Shown here one piece after another: positions 31,064 to 41,251 of a stretch of 45,527 nt of DNA (positions are counted from its first letter, which is position 1; every line of letters starts with the position of its first letter). The notes under the pieces were generated by a model, which saw only the letters and a list, made by a program, of their open reading frames with translations, ran no database searches and was not told where the DNA came from. A program made the position numbers and the translations under genes. Source of the DNA: Mesomycoplasma hyorhinis ATCC 17981 (lineage in GTDB: Bacteria; Bacillota_I; Bacilli_A; Mycoplasmatales; Metamycoplasmataceae); assembly GCF_000383515.1 (NCBI RefSeq), contig NZ_KB911490.1:1-45527 (forward strand). Direction: 5' to 3'.

Positions 31064-31067
31064 AATT

Positions 31068-31628
31068 TTAAAAACTCATTAAATTGGCTGATTTTTCTGA
31101 AAGTACTTTATCAACTTCTTGAATTTTTTTATCAATTTGTTTTTGAAGTTCGATAAGAATTCTTCTTTCCTCGTCTTCACTATATTCTTCTTTTTTCACC
31201 AATTTATTTACTTCTTGTCTTACTTGTCTAATTTCAACTTTTGCTTCTTCATCAAATTTTTTAATGCTTTTAACTAATTCTTGTCTCTTTTGTGTAGTTA
31301 ACTCAGGAAGAATCAATCTTACTTGATGTCCTTCGTTTTGGATTTGTACATCTAATTTGTGAGCTACAATTGTTGAGGCTATTTTTTTAGTTACATTTTG
31401 ATCATATGGTTTGATAAGAAGTTGTTGAGGAGATGGAACACTAATAGCAGCAATTTCACCAATTGGAGTTAAAGAGTCATAATATTCAACTTTTAAATAA
31501 GAAACTAGTTGTGGATTAGCTCTTCCGATATTAATTTTTGATAAATTTCTTTCTAATTTTTGAAAAATGTGATTTGATTTTGAATTTATTATTTCTATAA
31601 AATCTTTAAGTTCTAATTTTGTTTCCAT
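31068..31628 (-). CDS. frr: Ribosome recycling factor
   Basis: The 186-residue protein dissociates post-termination ribosomes with EF-G. Its core is INIGRANPQLVSYLKVEYYD, then TPIGEIAAISVPSPQQLLIKPYD and RLILPELTTQKRQELVKSIKK, the RRF blocks in order, and a coiled domain-I C-terminus. It is 4 bases from pyrH and 4 bases from cdsA, so the three are one transcription unit. Confidence 0.97.
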   Translation of the reverse strand: METKLELKDFIEIINSKSNHIFQKLERNLSKINIGRANPQLVSYLKVEYYDSLTPIGEIAAISVPSPQQLLIKPYDQNVTKKIASTIVAHKLDVQIQNEGHQVRLILPELTTQKRQELVKSIKKFDEEAKVEIRQVRQEVNKLVKKEEYSEDEERRILIELQKQIDKKIQEVDKVLSEKSANLMSF

Positions 31629-31632
31629 ATTA

Positions 31633-32349
31633 TTATTTTACTACCTTTGTGTGTTTTATGTTTCCATTAATTACTTTAACTATTGAATGTTCTTCTTTGA
31701 TATCAAAAATTAATAGTTCTAAATCATTATCTTGAGCCATTGTAAAAGCTGTGGAATCCATAACTTTTAAATTTTTCTCAATTGCATTATGATAAGTGAG
31801 GGTTTCAAAATGTTTTGCATTTGGATGTGTTTTTGGATCAGCATCATAAACTCCTGCAACTTTGTTTTTACCAACTAAAATTTTACGAGCTCCCATTTCA
31901 GCAGCGAACAATGTAGAAGCACTATCAGTTGTGAAATAAGGTCTTCCTGTTCCACCAACAAAAATAATTATATTTCCTTGATCTAAATATTTTTTTGCTT
32001 TTTCTGCAACATAATATTCACACACTCTTGAATCTATGTCAATTGAAGAAAGAACTCTAGTTTTTAATCCTTCTTTTTTAAAGCCAGATTCTAAAGCTAA
32101 ACCGTTCATTAAAGTTGCCAACATTCCAATGTAATCAGCTTTTGTTCGCATTATTCCGTTTTTTTCAGCAGAAGTTCCTCTTCAGAAATTTCCTCCGCCT
32201 ACAACTATTAAAATTCTATAACCTAATTTAACAACTTGTTTTAATTGAGATGCTACATTTTTGACTAATTCATAATCTATAGCAAGTGATTTTTCTTTAT
32301 TAGCTAAACTTTCTCCTGAAAGTTTAAGTAAAATAGTTTCTTTTGTCAT
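31633..32349 (-). CDS. pyrH: Uridylate kinase
   Basis: PyrH phosphorylates UMP to UDP. The 238-residue protein belongs to the amino acid kinase fold: ILLKLSGESLANKEK at the N-terminus, RILIVVGGGNFWRG (nucleotide loop), IMRTKADYIGMLATLMNGLAL, and FVGGTGRPYFTTDSAS followed by AGVYDADP. TTAAGGTT precedes the ATG. It leads the pyrH-frr-cdsA operon. Confidence 0.96.
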
Positions 32350-32459
32350 ATTTAACCTTAATTTGTTTTTTATTTTACTTGAATTTTTGTTTTTTTCTTC
32401 AACTTTTCCTAATTTTTTTCATTTTTAGAAAAAATATTTAAAAAAAAGAAAAAAAGGGT

Positions 32460-33830
32460 ATGAAAATAAAAATTAAGAGGTTTTTAACAAGAATTGTTCC
32501 AATTTTTGCACTATTATCAAGTACTTGAATTCTTGGAATGTCTGCAGCTGTAAAAAAAGAGGAGGCTGAATATGAAGTAAATTACGCTTCTTTATATGAA
32601 GAAGTTAATTTTTTAGAAGATTTAGATAAATATAAAGCTTTAGATGAAAATAAAATTGTAATTTTAAAATACAAAGATGAGCAATGAACTAATAATGGTT
32701 TATCAGAGCATATTAAGGTCATTACTAAAATTTCTCCTAAATCCATTGTTGAAGTTAAAGAATTTGCCACATCTGATGAATGATTTAAGATTTTAGATGA
32801 AATCAATCCCAAAACCACAAAATTTGTGCTTCATTTATACAATGATGTTCCGTTTTTTTCAGATGTTGATTCACCAGCAAATCTTCAAAATAATTTTTTA
32901 ACTTATTTGTTTTATACAAAAGGTTTAATTAATATTTTTAACAAAGATGCTAATTCAAAACTAGCTTGAGATACTAATAATATTGTGTTAGTTGGAACTT
33001 ATGGCTCTTATAAAAATGATAAATTTTTACCTGGCCAAACACAGAATTTATACAAAACTAATTTTAGTAATAATAACAATGGCATAATCCAACCCAACAT
33101 CTTTATCCCAAAAATATCCTTCAAAAAAGAAGAAAAAATTGAAACTAGTTATGATCCAAAACTTTCAGCAACTGTATTTGCTGCACTTGCTTCTAAGTTA
33201 AATATGTTAGCAGAAACTAAACAAAGTTACATTAATAAAAACTTGAAAATTCTTAATGCGATTTATGCAAGTGCAAAGCAATTTGAAAAAAGAAATATTT
33301 CTTTTAATGGTTTTGATACACAATTAGGTTTAGGTAAATTTAATTTTTCAGGAGCTTGAGAAATTCTAAACAAAGATGAAAATAATCCAGAAATTATTTC
33401 TAATAAAAAAAGTAAAGATTTTATTTATGAATTTGAATTAGATAAAGATCAGCAAATCCAAGCTAGTATCTTGTTTGTAAAAATTAATTTTTCTTTTGAT
33501 CCTGATCCAAGATATTTTAATATTTGAAAAATAATTGCTATACCTTTCAAAATTCAAATAAATTTTTGAGAAACTCTTTTTAGCGGTAAGAATGTTTCGG
33601 AAAACATTTTCAAGGATATTTTTGTTCGAAATGAAGCATTTGATATATATCTTGAAAAATTTATTGGACAGTGAGAAAAAGTTGCTTTTTCTAATTCTTT
33701 AAAATCTAATGTTGAAAAAATCACTTATAAAAGCGATATGAAAACAAAATATAGAATTGTAATCAAACCAGAAAAATTAATTTATACCTTAGAAGATAGT
33801 TATTTCAATTTAGCTATTTTAAAAAAATAA
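32460..33830 (+). CDS. Secreted, degenerate subtilisin-like (S8-fold) protein lacking the catalytic triad
   Basis: The 456-residue protein has an N-terminal signal/anchor (about 8-30, LTRIVPIFALLSSTWILGMS). The body follows the subtilase pattern in order: ENKIVILKYK where VxVIDTG is expected; NPKTTKFVLHLYND in the place of the INxSLG strand; NNIVLVGTYGSYKND, like the NVIxVGAxD strand; NFSNNNNGIIQPNIFIP, like SNYG...kPdIxAPG; LSATVFAALASKLNML, aligned to GTSFAAPxxAG with the catalytic Ser as Val; and GLGKFNFSGAWEIL, like GyGxvNaxxAL. No catalytic Asp or His motif is seen. Fold assignment is by eye and should be treated as moderate. The product is probably surface-exposed. It converges with the ZIP gene with no gap. 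Confidence 0.55.
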
Positions 33831-34817
33831 CTATGTAGGGAGTTTTATAGGTGCATTAAAGTCTGAATTGGGTAGATCTGTACTATGAGCGTGGAAAGAA
33901 AGTAAGATAGATGCTATTATGATTCCACATACAAATCAAATCAATGTGAAATATCATTGTTTTTTTGCACCGGATCTTAAATGAATAAATTCTGGCACTA
34001 ATTCAACAATAACCACAAAAGATAAAATTGCTCCACCGGATGCATTTACAATTGGTAAAATTCAACCTGCTTGTTCTAAAAATCTATTTATAAAAGCACC
34101 AATTGTGATAATTGGAATTAATAAAACAGTAGTTAATAAATTATAAACAACGGCTTTTCAAACTTTTTCACCATATTGAATTTGTCTGTAATAAATAATT
34201 AAAATCTCGATTAAAATGTGAGCAACAAAAGTTATGATTAAACCATAATTAAGCTTTTGTCCAATACTGATTTTAGAAACAATAGAACCCAAAATAAATC
34301 CATCTATTGTTCTATGTGAAAGAAGTAAAATAATAGCTAATCAAGCTGCTTTTGGATTATCAATATCTTTAAAATTTATAATGTGATCATCATGATTGTG
34401 TTCCTTATGATTGGAATGTGTTTCGTTGTTGAATTTCTTAACAAAGAAAAAACGAACAATAAAAATAGTAAACACACCCAAAATAGCACCTGAACCAACT
34501 AAAAGAGCTACTCAAAACTGACTATTTTCTGCTCAAAATAACTTACCTGTTTGAATAGCTTGTTGAAATGTAAATTTTTCAGCATTCTCATAAGCTTCAC
34601 GCAAAAGACCTGCTGTTGCTACAATGAGCAAAAGTCCAGCACTTAAAGAATAAAGATAAGTGTTGGTGATTTTTTTAATTCTTGGCTTAACTACTGCAAT
34701 AATTAAAATCAAAAATATAGGAACAACTAAAATTATTAAAATAAAAATTATTAAATTAACTAAAATAGCAACATTTAAATTGTTATTAAAGTTATCTGCT
34801 GTATATGGAAAAATAAT
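33831..34817 (-). CDS. ZIP-family metal transporter with apparent ATT start codon
   Basis: Reading code 4, minus strand codons from 34817 give 328 residues without a stop, hidden from standard-code searches by many TGA codons. Helix pairs surround a His-rich loop (HSNHKEHNHDDH, about 155-166) typical of ZIP proteins. Helix 4/5 metal motifs appear as LLLSHRTIDGFILG (for HNxPEG) and TFVAHILIEILI, followed by NASGGAILSFVVIVELVPEF. The likely cargo is Zn or a similar divalent metal. No ATG lies in frame near the beginning; ATG at 34832 is followed at once by TAG in this frame. AAAGAGG at 34823-34829 is well placed for ATT at 34817 or 34814. The stop (TAG) abuts the stop of the subtilase-like gene. 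Confidence 0.75.
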
Positions 34818-34846
34818 TTTTTCCTCTTTCTACATATAATTAAAAT

Positions 34847-36361
34847 TTACTTGATTATTAGAGATTCTTCGTTCATTTCTAAAGGTTTTTCAATCTCTAA
34901 ATAATCTAAAATGGTAGGAGCTATGTTAGCTAATTTACCATCTTTTAACTTTAATGATTTATCAGTTGTAATTAGCATAACTGGGAAAGTTGTATGTTTT
35001 GTAGAAGGTTGGTGATTTTCATCCTCTGTTAGTTCAGCATTTCCGTGATCAGCTGTGATAAACAAAGTTGCATCATTTGATTCTACTCAATCTTTAATTC
35101 TACCAATTTGTTGATCTAATACTTCAACTGCTTTAATTGTAGCTTGCAAATCTCCTGTATGACCTACCATATCTGGATTTGCAAAATTCATAATTACAAG
35201 ATTATATTTATGAGCATTTGCTAATAAAGCATCTGTAATTTCTTTTGCTGACATTTGAGGAGCATTTGCATAAGAAGCTACTTTTAATGAATCAACTAAT
35301 ATTCTATCTGATTTTGGTAATTCTATATCAAAACCACCATCCATAAAGAAAGTAACATGTGCATATTTTTGAGTTTCTGCAAGTCTTAACTGAGTTAAAT
35401 TATGCTCAGAAATGACCTTTCCTAAAGGCTTTTTAACTTCAACTTCTTCAAAAGCTATATCTGTTGCAAGTCCTTCATATTTCATCATAGAAACAAAAAC
35501 ATTAACTTTAACTTTGTATTCTGATTTGTAAGTATACAATGAAGAATCCAAAATTAAATGAGTTAGTTGTCTTGTTCTATCTGGTCTAAAGTTGAAAAAA
35601 ATTATAGATTGATTATCCTTTAAAAATGAAGAAAAATCAAGGTTTTTATTAATTGCTGGAACAAAAAATTCATCTGTAATATTTTCTTCATATTGTTGAT
35701 TTATATATTCACTAACATCACTAAAACTAACATTTGATTTACCTAAAATAGCATCAAAACCTAATTGAACTCGATCAAACATTTGGTCTCTATCCATTGT
35801 ATAAAATCTTCCTGCTATTGAACCGATTGTATAATTTTCAAATTGAGCCAAAAGTGTTTCTAATTTCTCAATAGATTTTAAAATAGATTTAGGTGCAACA
35901 TCTCTACCATCACCAATAATGTGAACTACTACTTGTTTTACACCATAGGCTTGTGCAGCTTTTAATAATTCAAACAAATGAGTTTCTGATGAATGAACAC
36001 CACCTGGAGATAATAATCCAATGATTTGTAAAGGAGTATTTGTTTTTTTACTATTGTCAAAAGCTTTAATAAATTTTGGATTTGAAGCAAAAGTTTTTTC
36101 TTTAATTGCTTTATTTATCAAAGAAATCCCTGTGTGAACAACAAAGCCTGCACCGATGTTTAAATGTCCTACTTCACTGTTTCCCATTTGTCCTTCAGGT
36201 AATCCTACAAATTCTCCTGAAGCTTGAATAATTGAATAAGGATATTGTTTAAATAAGTTATCAAAAACTGGTGTGTGAGCTAAAGCAAAACCATTTCCTT
36301 GAGTTTCTTTTCTTAGTCCTAGACCGTCAATTACCATTAAAATTACTGTTTTTGTTTTCAT
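34847..36361 (-). CDS. gpmI: 2,3-bisphosphoglycerate-independent phosphoglycerate mutase
   Basis: GpmI interconverts 3- and 2-phosphoglycerate in glycolysis using two Mn ions. The 504-residue protein has the alkaline-phosphatase core: VILMVIDGLGLRKE with metal Asp, ASGEFVGLPEGQMGNSEVGH carrying the catalytic Ser (GNSEVGH), HIIGDGRDVAP, GRFYTMDRD, NFANPDMVGHTG, and FITADHGNAE with the second metal site. The start at 36361 (MKTKTVILMV) is chosen because AGGAAAAAA lies directly before it. An ATG 27 bases upstream lacks a ribosome site. It follows the UPF0154 gene by 16 bases on the same strand. Confidence 0.96.
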
Positions 36362-36377
36362 TTTTTTCCTGTTTTTA

Positions 36378-36668
36378 CTATTTAGCATTTTTTACTGAAC
36401 GCATAACAGCTTTAATTTGTGATTCTGATGGTTTTTTACCCATTTGCATATACATTGCTTTTATCATTTTTTCATTAATTGGCGGATTGTTTTTAATTTG
36501 TTTTTCAAACATTCTTCTAGAAACAAATAACGCAATGATTCCACCAGTAATGAATAGAATGATTCCAACTGCAAAAACTATTCCAATTCACCCACCCAGA
36601 GAAACACCACCTGCTTCATTAACTACATTTTGAGTTACTTGTGTCTCTGCAAAATTAATAATTTTCAT
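36378..36668 (-). CDS. UPF0154 (YneF-like) small membrane protein
   Basis: The 96-residue protein has one membrane segment (about 27-50, WIGIVFAVGIILFITGGIIA), then the UPF0154 core SRRMFEKQIKNNPPINEKMI and YMQMGKKPSESQIK (about 52-90). Function is unknown; the family is widespread in Firmicutes and mollicutes. AAGGAG precedes the ATG. It is probably co-transcribed with gpmI. Confidence 0.88.
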
Positions 36669-36711
36669 TTTTCTCCTTGATTTGTTAATTGTCTTTAATT
36701 ATAAAGCTTTT

Positions 36712-39700
36712 TTATAAATTATTTTTAGCATATATTAACTCTTGTATTTTATCAAGCACTTTAACAGGCTGAAGTTTTCATTCTAAAAAGTTAATCACAC
36801 ATAGAGGAAAGCCTTTAAACTCAATAAATTTAACCATATCAAAAAACTTTGAATATTTTAATATATCTCCGTAATATTGCAAGTTATCTACAATAATACC
36901 TAAAACCATTTTTTGCTTCTTAAATAAAGCAAAATCGAATTTTATTGTACCTATTGAATAATTATTTACGATTTGTATATCAGCAATTTTTTTAGAAATT
37001 ACTTGAATAATTTCTTGTTTGAAATCTAAGAATTTATCTTGTGAATTTGTAATAAAATTTAATTTTTTATCCTCTTGTGAAGCATAATTGATTTGTTCTT
37101 CATGAGTTAAATCTAAAAAGTTTAATCATCTTTTGAAAACTGCAATATCTTCACTTTGTGCTCCACTTTGAATATCTTCAGATTTTACCGATTTAACAAC
37201 AACAATTTTTTCACGAGCTCTTGAGGTTGCAACATTTAAAGCATTTTTTCCACCTTTTTTAGAAACATAAGTTGAATGTCAACCTGTATTTTTATCATAA
37301 GCAACTGAAATTATTAGTAAATCAGCTTCATCTCCTTGAATGTTTTCAAGATTTTTTACTAAAACTTTTTCTTGTGTTATTGCTTCATCTAGTTCAGGAT
37401 ATTCTTTAAAAATAATATCTTCAATTGTTTTTTGTTGTTGAGCATTAAAAGTTAATAAGATTATTTTGTTATATTTGTTTAGATTTTCTAAAGTTTTTTT
37501 GATTACAAAATCAGCTTCAACTAAATTTTGCCCATTAATTCAAGCTCCATCTAGATTAAAAACTTCAATACAATTTAAAAATTTAGAACCAAATTGATTA
37601 ATGATATCAAGTTGTGAATTGTAAAATTCTTTGGAATTAAAAGTCATTAGTGCAGCATGTTGTGATCTATAATTTTTATCTAAAAGATTTTGATATACTC
37701 CTTCACTAACAGCGTGATCTAAAATTGAACTAATATTTAAAGTTTCATCCTCATCTTCAATATATTCCCCATAACTAGAAGCAAATCACCTAGTTGGTTG
37801 CATTTGTTCTTTATCACCTGCAAAAACTTTAATTTGTGCAAGATATAAGATTGGTAAAGCTTCTTCTAAAAACATTTGTGAAGCTTCGTCAATTATTGCG
37901 TAATTAAATTCTTCTTTTTCATACATAGAAAGATCTGTTGAAGGTGTAGTAATAATTACTGAATAAATAACTTTGATTACTTCACTGTATTTTAGAAAAA
38001 ATTTGTATGGATCTCTTGTTTTAGTTCTAATTTCTTTTGCAAATTTTTTATAAGTTGTGAAATTATCTTGAATATAATCATTTAGTTTATTATAAATTTT
38101 TTTAACCTGTCATTGGAAAATTTCTTCTGGTGTGTTTACTTGTTGTTTTGCTTCTTTTTTGAAGGTTAAAAAACTATGAATATTAAAAATATCTTCAGGT
38201 TTTAGCCTATCTAAATGGGGCAAAATATTATCTAATTCACCATCGTATTTACTCAAATGTGTCAAGATTATATCAGCATCGTGTCAAGCAACTCTTTGTT
38301 TGGACAAAATTAGTTTTTGAAAAAAAGTAAGCTTTTTATTTGTTTGTGATTCAATAATATTTTGAACTAATTTAGATTTTTTGGTTGGTGAAATTCTTGG
38401 ATTTAATTTTATATCTTTTGATAATTTAAAAAGCTGTACAACTGCTTCTTCATTAAATTCTGGCATTGATTTTCTAATTTCTTTATAAACAAAAATAGCA
38501 GCTTCAAAATTAGAAGTAAAAATGTTATTTAAAAGTGTTAAATAAGTTTTATCACTTTGATTTACAATCTCTAATGAATTAATCGGATGAGCTTCTTGAA
38601 AATTTTCAAGATAGTTAATTAACTCTTCCATTGGTTTATAAAACTGAGTTTTATCCATATTTTTGTCATTTAGTAAAAATAAACACAACAAAGATAATTT
38701 ACCCAATCTGTTTTTAAAAACTTCTAAAGCTGCTTTTTTTTGTGAAACTACAAGAGCAGAACGATTAATAATTAAAATATTTGAAAGAATATTGGCTATT
38801 ACTTGAGATTTTCCTGTTCCTGGAGGACCTCAAATAATTGTATTATGTAATATAGCTGAAACATGTGCTCAATCTTGTGAAAAATTAGTGTGATTTATTT
38901 TGAAAAAAGCATTTAATTCATCTTCAAAAATTGCTTTTTCGATGTTTCTTTTGTAAACATTTTTATTAAATTCTACTTTAATAATAGATCGTGGATCATC
39001 GTAATTAATTATATTTTCCAATGAACGTCTAAGATAACCACCTGAAGGTTCGAAAAAACCCAAAACAATTCCAGAATGAAAAATAATTTTTTGATTTCTA
39101 ATGTCATTCATTGCACTTTTGTCAATTTTGTCATCAAAGTCAGGAATCTGGTAATCAGGTCACAAATACTTTATTTGTTCTTCAAGTTCAGCTATTGTTG
39201 CTTGTGAAAAATCAAAATCTAACTCAAAATTATTAAGTTCTTGTGATTTGAGAAAAATTTGTAGTTTTTGATTTACTTTAATTTCTCCATTAGATGTCAA
39301 AATTGGAAGTGATTGTCTTAATTCAATATTTACTTCTTTAAAAAACAAAGGTGCGAATATTGTTTTAGTATCGGTTTTAACGCTAATGTAACAAAAACCA
39401 ATATGAACTGGTCAAATGTTTCTTTCAGCATTGATTGAATTTGCTTTTCTAATATATTTTTTTCACTTAATTGCAGATTTTTGAATTTCTTTTTCAAAAA
39501 AATCAACAACATCTTTTTTAGCTTCTTCAAAATCTTGATTTAGCGCTTTAGAAAACTTTTTTTCTACCTCTGTCCGATACTCTTCAGCTAGTTCATAAAT
39601 TTCATCTGCTGAAAGAGCTTTTTCAATTTTTTCCTTCTTTTTCTGAAGAGAGTCATTGGATAAATAAATTGCAAAAGTTGGTTGAACAGATATTTTTCTT

Positions 39701-39858
39701 CTATCTTGTTTGGATAAAAAATCAACTAAATCAATAAAATCTGAATTATCAACTTTAGCAAACAAACAACTATCATTTCGCTTAATATCAATCAAATTAT
39801 CTAATAAGCGTTGATAATTATCTGAATCTTGTTTTTTGTTTCAATTTGAATTATCCAT
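36712..39858 (-). CDS. Superfamily 1 helicase with C-terminal MTES/Vsr-like nuclease-fold domain
   Basis: The 1048-residue protein has Walker A GPPGTGKSQVIANIL (about 344-358). A helical insertion follows, then Walker B IIDEASQM (about 655-662), GDKEQMQPT, LLDKNYRSQH and NVATSRAREKI, the helicase motif VI equivalent. This is the DNA2/NAM7-type SF1 pattern. The last 100 residues, starting about DKFLDFKQEIIQVI, follow the REase-MTES/Vsr pattern: IGTIKFDFAL for xIDLAV and LGIIVDN for the usual IEcDG, so one acidic residue seems lost. An N-terminal 250-residue region is unassigned. It overlaps the EIIB-like gene by 8 bases. Similar helicases are common in mycoplasmas; a role in repair or defence is inferred only. 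Confidence 0.8.
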
Positions 39859-40216
39859 TGTTTAAAACCTTTTCTTTTAATTGAAGAGCTATTGTAGATG
39901 CATTATTTCCAACAATCAAGTTTAAAGTGTTTTGACTTAAAACCACGCCTGAAATTCCGTTTAATTCTTTAATTTTATTAAGATCTAAATTTTTGGAATT
40001 ATTCAAAGTTATTTGTACTCTAGAAAGTGTATTGTTTATGTTTGCAACATTATCTTTGCCTAGCAAATTTATCAAATCTTCCAAACTAAAAGGTATCTTA
40101 TCGGAAGTAATAAAAGTTGTGTTGACTTTGTTGTATTTTTTTGCCCAATATTTTGTAATTTGATTAAAAGTAATAATTTTTAAAAAATAATAAATAAATT
40201 TTGATGCTTTTCTCAT
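39851..40216 (-). CDS. PTS EIIB-like domain protein lacking the phosphorylated Cys
   Basis: The 121-residue protein has an N-terminal Lys-rich, partly hydrophobic stretch (about 1-30). A glucose-type EIIB fold follows: LEDLINLLGKDNVANINNTLSRVQITLNN (about 45-73) matches the family's LGGxxNIxxVDxCxTRLR block, and ELNGISGVVLSQNTLNLIVG (about 84-103) matches GxxGVvxxgxxxQvIxG. At the phospho-Cys position the sequence reads NNTLSR, so the residue that accepts phosphate is missing. It may be a regulatory or structural relative (as with the EIIB-like orphan proteins of other mycoplasmas) rather than a transporter part. AAAAAGG precedes the ATG, and TATAAT upstream forms a divergent promoter with trpS. 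Confidence 0.75.
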   Translation of the reverse strand: MRKASKFIYYFLKIITFNQITKYWAKKYNKVNTTFITSDKIPFSLEDLINLLGKDNVANINNTLSRVQITLNNSKNLDLNKIKELNGISGVVLSQNTLNLIVGNNASTIALQLKEKVLNNG

Positions 40217-40252
40217 AATAAACCTTTTTATCTTAAATTATACCTTTTATGC

Positions 40253-40258
40253 TAAAAT
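40253..40258 (+). promoter_or_regulatory. Extended -10 box of trpS, probably leaderless
   Basis: TGCTAAAAT (TG-n-TAAAAT) ends 8 bases before the trpS ATG. The spacer aataaatt has no Shine-Dalgarno. The opposite strand of the same 50-base spacer carries TATAAT for the EIIB-like gene. Confidence 0.55.
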
Positions 40259-40266
40259 AATAAATT

Positions 40267-41250
40267 ATGAAAAATAGAATTGTGAGCGGAGTTACTGCCA
40301 CAGGAAAACTTACTTTAGGTAATTATTTAGGTTCTATTAAAACAATGGTCAAAATGCAAGAAGAATATGAATCCTATATTTTTGTAGCAGATTTACACGC
40401 TCTCACAGTTGATATTAAACCAGAAGAGCTTAGAGAAAATAAAAAAGATATTTTTGCATTTTATTTGGCTTGTGGAATCAATTCAGAAAAATCTATAATA
40501 TTTTATCAATCTGATGTTGCAGAACATTCTGAATTAGCATGAATTATGCAAACTCACACGTCTATAGGTGAACTATCTAGAATGACGCAATTCAAAGATA
40601 AAAGTAAAATTAAAACTGATAACGGAACTGAAACAATTCCAACTGGTTTACTTACCTATCCAACACTAATGGCAGCTGATATTTTACTTTATAATCCTGA
40701 TTTTGTTCCTGTCGGAATAGATCAAAAACAACATATCGAATTAACAAGAAATTTAGCTTTGAAACTAAATAATAAATATAAAACAAAATTTAAAGAAGTT
40801 GAAATTATGACTCCAAAAATTGGAGGTAAAATTATGTCTTTAACTAATCCTACTAAAAAAATGTCTAAATCAACTCAGCAACCTAATTCAGCCATTTTTT
40901 TACTTGATGATCCAGAATTAGCTTACAAAAAAATTCAAAAAGCTATCACTGATTCAGAAAATAAAATTTATTTAAGTGATGATAAACCAGGTGTTAAAAA
41001 CTTACTTACAATTTTTTCTTCACTAAAAGAATGAGAAATGGAAAAAACTTTGGAATTTTTTAAAGATAAAAACTACAAAGATCTCAAACATGAAGTTGGT
41101 TTAATAGTTAAAGAATTTTTAATTCACATACAAAGTGAATACAAGAAAGTTAAAGATAATATAGAAAAATATAGTCAATTAGGTAAAGAAAGAGCTAAAG
41201 CTGTAGCTTCTGAACACCTAAAATTTATTAAACAAAAAATAGGTTTATAA
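40267..41250 (+). CDS. trpS: Tryptophanyl-tRNA synthetase
   Basis: The 327-residue class I synthetase charges tRNA-Trp, including the one that reads UGA in this organism. SGVTATGKLTLGNYLGSI holds the HIGH-equivalent (TLGNY). VADLHALTVD, TYPTLMAADILLYNPDFVPVG and DQKQHIELTRNLA form the Trp pocket and nucleotide site. KKMSKSTQQPN (about 197-207) is the KMSKS loop. The gene is itself read through by TGA Trp codons (40540 and 41032). The start is set by the -10 box 8 bases upstream. thrS follows after 1 base. Confidence 0.96.
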
Positions 41251-41251
41251 A

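Noticed and set aside
36271-36633. 120-codon plus-strand open frame over gpmI and the UPF0154 gene
   Set aside because: Antisense to two recognised genes; the sequence is the mirror of their codons.
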